Below are positions 28,176 to 36,371 of a stretch of 64,000 nucleotides of DNA, piece by piece. Source of the DNA: Pseudomonas marginalis (GTDB lineage Bacteria > Pseudomonadota > Gammaproteobacteria > Pseudomonadales > Pseudomonadaceae); the NCBI RefSeq assembly GCF_008692035.1, contig NZ_VTFG01000001.1, positions 62,001 to 126,000 on the forward strand, given 5' to 3'. Both the position numbers and the translations under genes were made by a program. Under the pieces are notes generated by a model, which saw only the letters and a list, made by a program, of their open reading frames with translations, made no database searches and had not been told where the DNA came from. The first letter of the stretch is position 1. Every line of letters begins with the position of its first letter.

Positions 28176-28203
28176 GATCCAACCCTAAACACCAGGTTGG
28201 ATC
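28176..28203 (+). repeat. Inverted repeat in the 5' leader of the SDR gene
   Basis: GATCCAACC (28176-28184) and GGTTGGATC (28195-28203) form a 9-bp perfect stem with a 10-nt loop. The Shine-Dalgarno AGGAG begins at the very next base. There is no T-run, so it is not a clear terminator of the MHYT gene and may instead influence translation of the next gene. Confidence 0.5.
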
Positions 28204-28217
28204 AGGAGACCGCACGC

Positions 28218-28964
28218 ATGGACAAAGTCCTCATCATCACCGGGGGAAGCCGTGGTATCGGCGCCGAGACGGCATTGCTGGCTGCCCGCGAGGGCTATCG
28301 CCTCTGCATCAACTATCGCTCCGATGAAAAAGCCGCCCACAGCGTGCTCGAGCAGGTTCGCGGCCTCGGTGCCCAGGCGATTGCGGTGCGCGCGGATGTC
28401 AGTATCGAAGATGAAGTGATTGCGCTGTTTCATCGTGTGGACGCCGAACTGGGCCGGGTCACCGCGTTGGTGAACAATGCCGGCACCGTGGGCCACAAGT
28501 CGCGGGTGGATGAGATGTCCGAGTTCCGCATCCTGAACATTCTCAAGACCAATGTGCTCGGTCCGATCCTGTGCGCCAAACACGCGGTGCTGCGGATGTC
28601 GCCCAAGCATGGCGGGCAGGGAGGCAGTATCGTCAACGTGTCGTCGGTGGCCGCACGCCTGGGTTCGCCGGGTGAATACGTCGACTACGCCGCATCCAAG
28701 GGCGCACTCGACACCTTCACCCTGGGCCTGTCCAAAGAAGTGGCGGGCGAGGGCATCCGCGTCAATGCGGTGCGCCCCGGCTACATCTTCACCGACTTCC
28801 ATGCCCTGAGCGGCGACCCGGACCGGGTCAGCAAGCTCGAATCCGGTATTCCCATGGCCCGTGGCGGGCGGCCGGATGAAGTGGCGGAAGCGATTATCTG
28901 GCTGCTGTCGGACAAGGCTTCGTATGCCACGGGGACTTTTCTGGATTTGGGTGGCGGTCGCTAG
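28218..28964 (+). CDS. Short-chain dehydrogenase/reductase
   Basis: A 248-residue classical SDR. The cofactor loop is TGGSRGIG near residues 8-15, the structural NNAG motif is in ALVNNAGTVG, the catalytic Ser lies in NVSSVAARLG and the Tyr-Lys pair in YVDYAASKGAL. Arg38 after the second strand (INYRSDEKA) suggests NADP preference. Overall it resembles the FabG/glucose dehydrogenase group, but the substrate is unknown. The start ATG has CAGGAGA upstream. Confidence 0.88.
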   Translation: MDKVLIITGGSRGIGAETALLAAREGYRLCINYRSDEKAAHSVLEQVRGLGAQAIAVRADVSIEDEVIALFHRVDAELGRVTALVNNAGTVGHKSRVDEMSEFRILNILKTNVLGPILCAKHAVLRMSPKHGGQGGSIVNVSSVAARLGSPGEYVDYAASKGALDTFTLGLSKEVAGEGIRVNAVRPGYIFTDFHALSGDPDRVSKLESGIPMARGGRPDEVAEAIIWLLSDKASYATGTFLDLGGGR

Positions 28965-28986
28965 CTCATGCAGTGCCTGCACCGGC

Positions 28987-29063
28987 GCCATCGGGGGTAA
29001 GCCCCCTCCCACACTGAGCGTATTCACAGCCCAAAATGTGGGAGGGGGCTTGCCCCCGATGGC
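28987..29063. repeat. REPIN downstream of the SDR gene
   Basis: Two inverted REP copies, 28987-29013 and 29037-29063, each with the GCCATCGGGGG flank, face each other across 23 bp. The first has one change (GGGTAAGCC rather than GGGCAAGCC). They lie between the convergent SDR and MocR genes. Confidence 0.88.
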
Positions 29064-29086
29064 GTCAGAAAGCGCAACGCCATCAC

Positions 29087-30496
29087 TCAAAACGACCGCA
29101 CAATCCGCCCCAACGTCTCCATCGCCTTCTCCGAGGTCTCGGTCCACGGGCTGCCGTAGTTCAGGCGAATACAGTTGCGAAAGCGCTGGGTCGCCGAAAA
29201 GATCGGCCCCGGCGCAATGCTGATGCCTTGCGCCAGGGCCATCTGGAACAACTTCAACGAATCGGTCTGCTCCGGCAATTCCAACCACAGGAAATACCCG
29301 CCGGCCGGCTGGCTCACCCGTGTCTGCGCCGGGAAGTAGCGGGCGATCGCCGCCAGCATGGCGCTTTGCTGTTCTTCCAGGGCATAACGCAGTTTGCGTA
29401 AATGCCGGTCATAGCCGCCGTGTTGCAGGTAGTCGGCAATCGCCGCTTGCGCCGGCATCGAGGGGCACAGCGAGGTCATCAGCTTCAAGCGCTCGACCTT
29501 CTGGGCGTAGCGCCCGGCCGCCACCCAGCCGACGCGATAGCCCGGCGCCAGGCTCTTGGCGAAGGAGCCGCAGTGCATCACCAGGCCTTCGGTGTCGAAG
29601 GCCTTGGCCGGCTTGGGTGCCTGCTGCCCGTAGTACAACTCGGCGTACACGTCGTCCTCGATCAACGGCACCTGATGGCTGCGCAATAACTCGACCAGCG
29701 CCTGCTTCTTTGCTTCCGGCAATGTCGCGCCCATGGGGTTCTGGAAGCTGGTCATGGTCCAGCAGGCCTTGATCGGGTAGCGCTCCAGGGTTTGCGCCAG
29801 GGCACCCAGGTCGATGCCGTTGCGCGGGTGCACGGGGATTTCCACCGCCTTGAGCTTCAGGCGTTCCAGCACTTGCAGGCAGGCGTAGAACGCCGGGGCC
29901 TCGATCGCCACCAGGTCGCCCGGTTCGGTGACCGCCTGCAGGCACAGGTTCAACGCTTCCAGGGCGCCGTTGGTGATCAGCAGCTCCTCCATGGGCAGCA
30001 TCAGGCCGCCGACCATATAGCGCAGGGCAATCTGCCGACGCAGTTGCGGGTTGCCCGGCGACATGTCGGTGACCACCAGGCGCGGGTCCATCTCGCGGCT
30101 GGCGCTGGCCAGGGAGCGGGCCAGGCGCGGCAGCGGGAACAGCATGGGGCTGGGGAAGGCCGAGCCGAAGGGCACGGTGTTGGGGTCTTTGATCGAATCG
30201 AGTACCGAGAACACCAGTTCGCTGACATCGACTTCGGTGGACTCATGCACCTGCTCGCTCACCACCGGTTCGGAGAACGGGCTGGGTGCATGGGTGTTGA
30301 CGAAATAGCCGGAGCGCGGCCGTGCCCGGATCAGCCCGCGACGCTCCAACAGGTAGTAGGCCTGGAACACCGTGGACGGGCTGACGCCATAGGTCTGGCT
30401 GGCATAGCGCACCGACGGCACACGCTGGCCGGGGCCGAGCACGCCGGAGCGGATCAGTTCTGCGATGTCGTCGGCGAATTTTTCGTAGCGTTTCAT
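29087..30496 (-). CDS. MocR-family transcriptional regulator (GntR-aminotransferase fusion)
   Basis: A 469-residue fusion. The first 75 residues are a GntR winged helix (FADDIAELIRSGVLGPGQRVPSVR, then TVFQAYYLLERRGLIRARPRSGYFV). A linker is followed by a fold-type I aminotransferase domain with the PLP lysine in GSFAKSLAPGYRVGW, the Asp of IEDDVYAELYY and the C-terminal Arg in RFRNCIRLNYG. Such proteins use PLP or an amino-acid adduct as effector. The target gene is unknown; the neighbouring divergent or convergent genes give no clear hint. The ATG at 30496 has AAGG upstream. Confidence 0.9.
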   Translation of the reverse strand: MKRYEKFADDIAELIRSGVLGPGQRVPSVRYASQTYGVSPSTVFQAYYLLERRGLIRARPRSGYFVNTHAPSPFSEPVVSEQVHESTEVDVSELVFSVLDSIKDPNTVPFGSAFPSPMLFPLPRLARSLASASREMDPRLVVTDMSPGNPQLRRQIALRYMVGGLMLPMEELLITNGALEALNLCLQAVTEPGDLVAIEAPAFYACLQVLERLKLKAVEIPVHPRNGIDLGALAQTLERYPIKACWTMTSFQNPMGATLPEAKKQALVELLRSHQVPLIEDDVYAELYYGQQAPKPAKAFDTEGLVMHCGSFAKSLAPGYRVGWVAAGRYAQKVERLKLMTSLCPSMPAQAAIADYLQHGGYDRHLRKLRYALEEQQSAMLAAIARYFPAQTRVSQPAGGYFLWLELPEQTDSLKLFQMALAQGISIAPGPIFSATQRFRNCIRLNYGSPWTETSEKAMETLGRIVRSF

Positions 30497-30572
30497 GTTG
30501 GCCTTAAACAAATAAATAATATGAGTGCAGCCCCTCTCACATTTGATCTGCATCATTTTCGACAGCGAGGTC

Positions 30573-31982
30573 TCAGCGGTTCAGTGGTGCCACAAAGCGA
30601 CTGTCGGCGGCGCTGTAGATCCACGGCTCGTCCACATCCGAAACCTTGAAGCGCACTGTCTGCGAGCTGCTCGCCGGCTTGTCGGCCAGCAACGCCACCG
30701 ACACCGGCACATCGACGATTTCCCCCGGTGCCAGGCTGATCTCGGTCTTGCCTTGCAGTTGGAAACCCTGCGCATCCAGCAGCTCCACCCGATATTCCTG
30801 GCGCTGCTGTGTCTTGTTGATGACCTTGAGGCTGTAGATGTTTTCGATCTGGCCCTGGGCGTTCTCGCGGAACATGCCACGGTCCTTGGTCACGTCCAGC
30901 GATACCATCGGCCGCTCCAGCAGTGCCACCACCAACGCCGCAATCATCACCAGCAGCACCGCACTGTAGCCGATCAGGCGCGGCCTGAGCAGGTGGGTCT
31001 TGCCGCCTTGCAGTTGATGCTCGGAGGTGTAGCTCACCAAGCCCCGCGCATAGCCCATCTTGTCCATGATCGAATCGCAGGCGTCGATGCACGCCGCACA
31101 GCCGATGCATTCCATTTGCAGGCCGTCGCGGATGTCGATGCCGGTGGGGCAGACCTGCACGCACAGCTGGCAGTCAATACAGTCGCCCAGGCCGACAGCG
31201 GCCGGCGTGACCTCGCGTTTACGCGGGCCGCGATGTTCGCCACGGGCGCTATCGTAGGAAATGGTCAGGGTGTCTTTATCGAACATCACGCTCTGGAACC
31301 GCGCATACGGACACATGTGCATGCACACCGCTTCACGCAGCCAGCCGGCGTTGATGTAGGTGGCTGCGGTAAAAAACAGCACCCAGAACAGACTCACGCC
31401 GCCCATTTGCCAGGTCAGCAGTTCGGCGGCCAGGGGGCGGATCGGCGTGAAGTAGCCGACAAAGGTCAGCCCGGTGAGCACGCTGATGCCCAGCCACAAC
31501 GTGTGTTTGGCCGAGCGTCGCGCGAGTTTGTTCAGGCTCCAGGGCGCCGCTTGCAGCTTGATACGCTGGTTGCGCTCGCCCTCGGTGACCTTTTCGCACC
31601 ACATGAACAGCCAGGTAAACGAGCTTTGCGGACAGGTGTAGCCACACCACACGCGGCCGGCGAACACCGTAATCGCAAACAGGCCGAAGGCACAGATGAT
31701 CAGCAAAGCCGATAACAGGATGAAATCCTGGGGCCAAAAGGTGGCGCCGAAAATATGGAATTTGCTTTCGGCCAAGTCCCACAGCACGGCTTGCCGCCCA
31801 CCCCAGTTCAGCCACACCGTGCCGAAGAACGCCAGGAACAGAAAGCCCGCGCCAACCACGCGCAAGGTGCGGAACAGGCCGGTGAAACTGCGGGTATGGA
31901 TCAGGTTATCGCTGGATTTGGCCTTCACCTTCTTTGGGTGCATCGGCTCAAAGGTTTCCACGGTTGGGATTCGTTCGCTCAT
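30573..31982 (-). CDS. ccoG: Cytochrome oxidase accessory protein CcoG, stand-alone
   Basis: A 469-residue membrane ferredoxin of the CcoG/RdxA family, involved in copper reduction for assembly of cbb3-type cytochrome oxidase. It has four N-proximal membrane helices, a CGYTCPQ motif, the periplasm-facing MHMCPYARFQ segment, and two [4Fe-4S] ferredoxin motifs (CIDCQLCVQVCPTG and CIGCAACIDACDS). A fifth helix is followed by an Ig-like C-terminal domain. The usual ccoNOQP neighbours are absent, so this is probably an extra or displaced copy. An ANR-like box lies 170 bp upstream. Start taken at 31982; an ATG at 32006 is possible. Confidence 0.92.
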   Translation of the reverse strand: MSERIPTVETFEPMHPKKVKAKSSDNLIHTRSFTGLFRTLRVVGAGFLFLAFFGTVWLNWGGRQAVLWDLAESKFHIFGATFWPQDFILLSALLIICAFGLFAITVFAGRVWCGYTCPQSSFTWLFMWCEKVTEGERNQRIKLQAAPWSLNKLARRSAKHTLWLGISVLTGLTFVGYFTPIRPLAAELLTWQMGGVSLFWVLFFTAATYINAGWLREAVCMHMCPYARFQSVMFDKDTLTISYDSARGEHRGPRKREVTPAAVGLGDCIDCQLCVQVCPTGIDIRDGLQMECIGCAACIDACDSIMDKMGYARGLVSYTSEHQLQGGKTHLLRPRLIGYSAVLLVMIAALVVALLERPMVSLDVTKDRGMFRENAQGQIENIYSLKVINKTQQRQEYRVELLDAQGFQLQGKTEISLAPGEIVDVPVSVALLADKPASSSQTVRFKVSDVDEPWIYSAADSRFVAPLNR

Positions 31983-32152
31983 GGTCGTTCGCTCATCAGC
32001 CTCCATCAGGCCGATGAACTATGCGCGCCGGTCTGTTTGCGTAACAGACTCAGGTATGGCGATAAAAAGCGGATCAGATGGGCTTTGGCCAGGGGCCTGC
32101 GTCAATGTGCTGCACCCCATGGCGCGTGAGGTGCAGGCAGATCTGGCGCGTG

Positions 32153-32166
32153 CTGATACAGATCAA
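32153..32166 (-). promoter_or_regulatory. Near-consensus ANR/FNR box upstream of ccoG
   Basis: On the minus strand the sequence reads TTGATCTGTATCAG, matching the ANR/FNR pattern TTGAT-N4-ATCAA at nine of ten defined positions. It lies between the stop of the DUF3203 gene and ccoG. No convincing -10 box was found at the ideal distance, so the exact promoter is uncertain. Confidence 0.5.
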
Positions 32167-32406
32167 TTAAATCAGCGAACCAGGTTCTTCAGCCTTTACA
32201 TGTTGGCGCCCATCATGGGCACCTGCCACCGTCAGGGCGTCGGCCTCGGCCTCGGTGATATAGATCCGCTCGGCCGCCAGTTCCACGTACGACATGGATT
32301 TGTCGGTGTCGGTAACGATATGGACGCGGGTCGCCGGCACGCTCTGTTCCTGGCCATTGTCATCGAGCATGAAGTAGCACAGTTGGTTTTCGATACGCAG
32401 GGGCAT
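32167..32406 (-). CDS. DUF3203 family protein
   Basis: A 79-residue soluble protein (MPLRIENQLCYFMLDDNGQEQSVPATRVHIVTDTDKSMSYVELAAERIYIT...) of a family restricted largely to pseudomonads. There is no known function, signal peptide or membrane segment. The ATG at 32406 is preceded by a strong AAAGGAGA, which makes it clearly the start rather than the ATG at 32424. It shares its 3' end with the ANR-like box of the downstream ccoG gene. Confidence 0.8.
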   Translation of the reverse strand: MPLRIENQLCYFMLDDNGQEQSVPATRVHIVTDTDKSMSYVELAAERIYITEAEADALTVAGAHDGRQHVKAEEPGSLI

Positions 32407-32494
32407 GCCGGTCTCCTTTTTCATGGGGTATGAAGGTTAGGGGGCAGCAAGGTGTGTGGGTTCAAGGCAACTGACTGGCGGTCGCCGCTGTCCA

Positions 32495-32516
32495 TCCTTT
32501 ATCCATAAATAAAGGA
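32495..32516 (+). promoter_or_regulatory. Hairpin sequestering the ribosome-binding site of the MgtC-like gene
   Basis: TCCTTTAT (32495-32502) pairs perfectly with ATAAAGGA (32509-32516) around a CCATAA loop. The right arm contains the AAAGGA Shine-Dalgarno sequence of the gene starting at 32525. An outer CTGTCC/ACAG pairing can extend it. Folding would block ribosome access. Confidence 0.55.
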
Positions 32517-32524
32517 CAGCATCC

Positions 32525-33022
32525 ATGGACGCCTGGTGGCACGAAGTGTGGCAAACCCTGCAGGCCGAATTCGCCGACCTTGGCGACGCGAAACAGCTCA
32601 CTCAAATCACTGTTCGCCTGCTGATCGCAGCGCTGTTGGGCGGCATCCTCGGGTTTGAGCGCGAGCACAAGGGCAAGGCTGCCGGTGTGCGCACCCATAT
32701 GCTGGTGGCAATGGGCGCCGCATTGTTTGTGCTGGTACCGCAGATGTCTGGCAATCAGGCGGATGCCATGAGTCGTGTGGTCCAGGGGGTGATCGCGGGG
32801 ATTGGTTTCCTCGGCGCAGGGACGATCCTCAAGGGCAAGGAAGACGAAGAGGGCCAGCACGTCAAAGGCCTGACCACCGCTGCCGGGTTATGGATGACCG
32901 CCGCCATTGGGGTGGCGGCGGGAATGGGCCGCGAGTCGACGGCGGTGTTGAGTACGCTGTTGGCATTGGCGGTGTTCAGCGTGATGCCCAGGATTGTCAA
33001 ATCATTGGAAAAGGAGCCCTGA
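32525..33022 (+). CDS. MgtC/SapB-family membrane protein
   Basis: A 165-residue protein with four to five hydrophobic helices: LTQITVRLLIAALLGGILGF, LVAMGAALFVLVP, VVQGVIAGIGFLGAGTIL and AAIGVAAG to LLALAVFSVMP. The conserved GFEREHKGKAAGVRTH loop and IGFLGAGTIL are hallmarks of the MgtC/SapB family. Long members inhibit the F-type ATPase or help growth at low magnesium; this one lacks the C-terminal ACT-like extension of Salmonella MgtC, so its role is open. Its stop codon directly abuts the stop of the convergent gene. Confidence 0.88.
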   Translation: MDAWWHEVWQTLQAEFADLGDAKQLTQITVRLLIAALLGGILGFEREHKGKAAGVRTHMLVAMGAALFVLVPQMSGNQADAMSRVVQGVIAGIGFLGAGTILKGKEDEEGQHVKGLTTAAGLWMTAAIGVAAGMGRESTAVLSTLLALAVFSVMPRIVKSLEKEP

Positions 33023-33715
33023 TTAAAAGGAAATCTTCGCTACTTGAGTGGACGAATTACCCGCGTTGGGATTGGCGGTGTCAGGTCCCCGGGAGGCGTG
33101 ACCAATGCCTGAGGGCGAACGTAGGGCGTCGAGGTTATTCTTCGTCAACAAGCCGCCGAGATCAGAGAAGGACTTGGCTGTTGAGTCAATGTTGGAAAAC
33201 TTTTGCTGGAGGTTGTCCAGGGCGATGTCGTTTGCGAGGAGGGTGTTCAGCACACCATCGCTTCCATCGGCGTCAATTAATCTTGTCAAATTATTCAGGG
33301 CCTGCAGTTCCAATAGATTTATCTGGTGCTTTGTTACCGCGTTCTTGGCCGAGCTCAGGCTTGGGGCAAGTTGGTCTTTTCCGAGTTTATGCCCGATGGT
33401 TTCAAGGACTTGTGCGTTAGCTTGAGCGTTAGCGCCCTGCAACATTGAGCGGAGATTGGCTGGGCTCAATGTCGAACGGGTCAGATCAATAATTTCACGG
33501 GATTCCTTAGAGTGGGGGTTGCGCATGATCCGATTGAGGTTGGTGGGGGTCAGTAAGGCGTTAACGTCGTTCAGGCTGCTGTGCGCCTGTGTTGCGTCCA
33601 GTGAGGGTGCCAGGGGGGTGGATGCACTTGCCGGGTAAGACGACGGTTGTGGGGCGCGGTCTGGTTGAGGAAGTTGAGAAAGAGGCGAAGTGTGCTGGGG
33701 GGAGATGATTGACAT
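33023..33715 (-). CDS. Orphan protein with features of a type III secretion substrate
   Basis: A 230-residue protein without cysteine, signal peptide or membrane segment; no family recognised. The first 50 residues are rich in Ser, Pro and Gln (MSIISPQHTSPLSQLPQPDR...), with Ile at positions 3 and 4 and no acidic residue in the first 12, the pattern known for Pseudomonas type III effectors. The rest is helical and Asn/Leu/Ser-rich, with three related motifs: LLTPTNLNRIMR, TLSPANLRSML and LLTKNNLDALR. The ATG at 33715 has GAGGA upstream. I find no hrp box. Base composition is visibly lower in GC than that of its neighbours. Secretion is inference only. Confidence 0.55.
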   Translation of the reverse strand: MSIISPQHTSPLSQLPQPDRAPQPSSYPASASTPLAPSLDATQAHSSLNDVNALLTPTNLNRIMRNPHSKESREIIDLTRSTLSPANLRSMLQGANAQANAQVLETIGHKLGKDQLAPSLSSAKNAVTKHQINLLELQALNNLTRLIDADGSDGVLNTLLANDIALDNLQQKFSNIDSTAKSFSDLGGLLTKNNLDALRSPSGIGHASRGPDTANPNAGNSSTQVAKISF

Positions 33716-33924
33716 AAGTATCCTCGCGATCAGATGAATTGTCGTAACGCTACGTCCCTGGATATCGGACGAAGCGTTTACGCGAGGTGAGTATAAAAAC
33801 CAATGGAGTAACGTTCTTTCAGCCGTAGTTTCCAGATTGTGCAGGAAGCTTCTGTTTTGTTTGTGGTCCGCTCGCGGGGGGACAGCTTTTTTTGTCGAGC
33901 GAACCTCAAGCCTCATCGAGTCTT

Positions 33925-34083
33925 TCAGACAATTACCGGTGGCATGGTCGTCGGCGGTTCTTCCACGGGGGGCGGTTCATTTTCCGGCGGTTCCTTCTCG
34001 GGAATGGGTTGCGGTTCTGTAGGCGGCAGGGTCGGGTTGTCGATATTCGGGTCCGGGGTTTCAGCCGGGATCGGGATATTCAT
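33925..34083 (-). CDS. Proline-rich small protein upstream of glgE
   Basis: A 52-residue polypeptide, MNIPIPAETPDPNIDNPTLP onward, in which about four in ten residues are proline and many others are Glu or Thr. It has no cysteine and probably no fold. The ATG at 34083 is preceded by a near-perfect AAAGGAGG eight bases away, which is the main reason to call it a gene. Longer in-frame starts upstream lack such a site. It is divergent from glgE, 204 bp apart. Function unknown. Confidence 0.6.
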   Translation of the reverse strand: MNIPIPAETPDPNIDNPTLPPTEPQPIPEKEPPENEPPPVEEPPTTMPPVIV

Positions 34084-34287
34084 CGGTGTGGCCTCCTTTG
34101 TGCTTTGCTCTAGCGGTGGACATCCACCGGGGCCAATTGATTCCCCGCCCAATGGCGGAACATCCAGCTGAACTTTTAACCTTGGCCCAGGCTCGGACCT
34201 ATAGCGGCCCTGCTCAGGGAGAGCGCTGCCGTATCGGAATTCGGATCAAGCAAAGAGCGTCCACAGGGCGTAAGGGGAAGATGCTCG

Positions 34288-36276
34288 ATGACTGCTGAAA
34301 CACTGGCTCCAGAAGACTCCATATTGCCGCTGTCCCAGGCGCTGTTGCTGCCCAGGATCGCGATTGAAAGCACTTCACCCGTGATCGACGGCGGCGAATT
34401 TGCCGTGAAGGCCGTGGTGGGCCAGCGGGTCAACGTCACCAGCAAGGTATTCGCCGATGGCCACGACAAGCTGGCCGTATTGATCCGTTGGCGCCCGCTG
34501 CATGACGAAAGCTGGCACAGCGTGGTCATGAACGACGTGGGCAACAATGGCTGGGAAGGGGCGTTTACCGTCACCGTCCAGGGCCCTCACGAATACTGCA
34601 TCGAGGCCTGGATCGATACCTTCGCCAGCTTCTGCTATGAACTGCGCAAAAAACATGAAGCCGGCGTGCCGGTCAGCCTGGAGTTGCAGGAAGGCCGCAG
34701 CCTGGTGCTGCAGGCCGCGGAGCGCAGCGACAACGAACTACGCGACCGCCTGATGCTGTTGCACCACGAACTCTCCGGTTTGCTGGAAACCGAGCAGGTC
34801 GCGCTGTTTTTGCACGAAGACAGTGCACACCTGATGACCCAGGCCGACCACCGCGCCTACTTGAGCATCAGCACCGTCTACCCGATTGATGTGGAGCGCG
34901 AGGCGGCGCAGTTTGCCAGTTGGTACGAGCTGTTTCCCCGTTCGATCACCGACGATCCGGCCCGCCACGGTACCTTCAACGACGTGCACTCGCGCTTGTC
35001 GATGATCCATGACATGGGGTTCGACGTGCTGTACTTCCCGCCGATCCACCCGATCGGGCGCAGCCACCGCAAAGGCAAGAACAATTCCCTGACCGCAGGC
35101 CCCGACGATCCGGGCAGCCCCTATGCCATCGGCAGCGAGGAGGGCGGCCACGAGGCCATCCACCCGCAGTTGGGCAGCCGTGATGACTTCCGGCGCCTGG
35201 TCAAGGCCGCCGCCGAGCATGGCCTGGAGATCGCCCTGGATTTCGCCATCCAGTGCTCCCAGGACCACCCGTGGCTCAAAGAGCACCCGGGCTGGTTCAA
35301 CTGGCGCCCGGACGGCACGATCAAATATGCCGAGAACCCGCCGAAGAAGTACCAGGACATCGTCAACGTCGACTTCTATGCCGCGGATGCGATCCCGGGC
35401 CTGTGGACCGAGCTGCGTGACATCGTGGTGGGCTGGGTGGAAGAAGGCGTGAAGACCTTTCGCGTCGACAATCCCCACACCAAGCCGCTGCCCTTTTGGC
35501 AGTGGCTGATCGCCGATGTACGGGCAAAGTATCCCGAGGTGATCTTCCTCGCCGAAGCCTTCACCACCCCGGCGATGATGGCGCGCCTGGGCAAGGTCGG
35601 TTACTCCCAGAGCTATACCTACTTCACTTGGCGCAATACCAAGGCCGAACTGGCCGAATACCTGGCGCAATTGAACGAGTCGCCGTGGCGCGAATGCTAC
35701 CGGCCGAATTTTTTCGTCAACACACCGGATATCAACCCAGGTTTCCTGCATGAATCCGGGCGTCCGGGCTTTTTGATCCGCGCCGCGCTGGCCACCATGG
35801 GTTCGGGCCTGTGGGGCATGTATTCGGGGTTTGAGCTGTGTGAAGCGGCACCGGTGCCGGGCAAAGAGGAATACCTGGACTCGGAGAAATACGAGATTCG
35901 TCCTCGGGACTTCACCGCACCCGGCAATATCATCGCCGAGATCGCCCAGCTCAACCGCATCCGCCGCCAAAACCCGGCCTTGCAGACCCACCTGGGGCTG
36001 AAGCTCTACAACGCCTGGAACGACAATATCCTGTACTTCGGCAAGCGCAGCGAGGATGGCAGCAACTTCATTCTCGTAGCGGTCAACCTCGATCCGTTCA
36101 ATGCCCAGGAGGCCCACTTCGAGTTGCCGTTGTGGGAATTGGGCCTGCCGGACGATGCGCACACCCAGGGTGAAGACCTGATGAACGGCCATCGCTGGAC
36201 CTGGTATGGCAAGACCCAGTGGACGCGGCTGGAGCCGCAGATGCCGTTCGGGATCTGGCGCATCAGCACCTCCTGA
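34288..36276 (+). CDS. glgE: Alpha-1,4-glucan:maltose-1-phosphate maltosyltransferase
   Basis: A 662-residue GH13_3 enzyme that adds maltosyl units from alpha-maltose-1-phosphate to the non-reducing end of alpha-1,4-glucans. The nucleophile Asp394 (KTFRVDNPHTKP) and acid/base Glu423 (IFLAEAFTTP) fall at the same numbers as in the characterised Streptomyces enzyme. The N-terminal domain is the beta-sandwich dimerisation part and the catalytic barrel begins near residue 205. It is the first gene of a glgE, treS-mak, glgB module, so the maltose-1-phosphate should come from the maltokinase fused to TreS. A GGGGAAG site precedes the ATG. Confidence 0.95.
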   Translation: MTAETLAPEDSILPLSQALLLPRIAIESTSPVIDGGEFAVKAVVGQRVNVTSKVFADGHDKLAVLIRWRPLHDESWHSVVMNDVGNNGWEGAFTVTVQGPHEYCIEAWIDTFASFCYELRKKHEAGVPVSLELQEGRSLVLQAAERSDNELRDRLMLLHHELSGLLETEQVALFLHEDSAHLMTQADHRAYLSISTVYPIDVEREAAQFASWYELFPRSITDDPARHGTFNDVHSRLSMIHDMGFDVLYFPPIHPIGRSHRKGKNNSLTAGPDDPGSPYAIGSEEGGHEAIHPQLGSRDDFRRLVKAAAEHGLEIALDFAIQCSQDHPWLKEHPGWFNWRPDGTIKYAENPPKKYQDIVNVDFYAADAIPGLWTELRDIVVGWVEEGVKTFRVDNPHTKPLPFWQWLIADVRAKYPEVIFLAEAFTTPAMMARLGKVGYSQSYTYFTWRNTKAELAEYLAQLNESPWRECYRPNFFVNTPDINPGFLHESGRPGFLIRAALATMGSGLWGMYSGFELCEAAPVPGKEEYLDSEKYEIRPRDFTAPGNIIAEIAQLNRIRRQNPALQTHLGLKLYNAWNDNILYFGKRSEDGSNFILVAVNLDPFNAQEAHFELPLWELGLPDDAHTQGEDLMNGHRWTWYGKTQWTRLEPQMPFGIWRISTS

Positions 36277-36293
36277 GCCTGGTGAAGATCAAC

Positions 36294-36323
36294 ATGTGGG
36301 AGGGGGCTTGCCCCCTCCCACAT
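36294..36323. repeat. REP palindrome between glgE and treS
   Basis: ATGTGGGAGGGGG and its perfect complement surround CTTG, giving a 13-bp stem with a 4-nt loop. It lies 17 bp after the glgE stop and 48 bp before treS, inside a likely operon. Confidence 0.88.
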
Positions 36324-36371
36324 TGACCCGGTTCAGTCTGCACGATTTTTCGAGTATTTCAGGAGTTTCCA

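Noticed and set aside
33716..33920. Possible hrp box upstream of the effector-like gene
   Set aside because: Only a GGAAAC without a properly spaced CCAC element; spacing and sequence do not fit.
33837..34171. Plus-strand frames opposite the proline-rich gene
   Set aside because: Glycine/serine-rich mirror of the proline-rich frame, with no ribosome-binding site; the minus frame has an excellent one.
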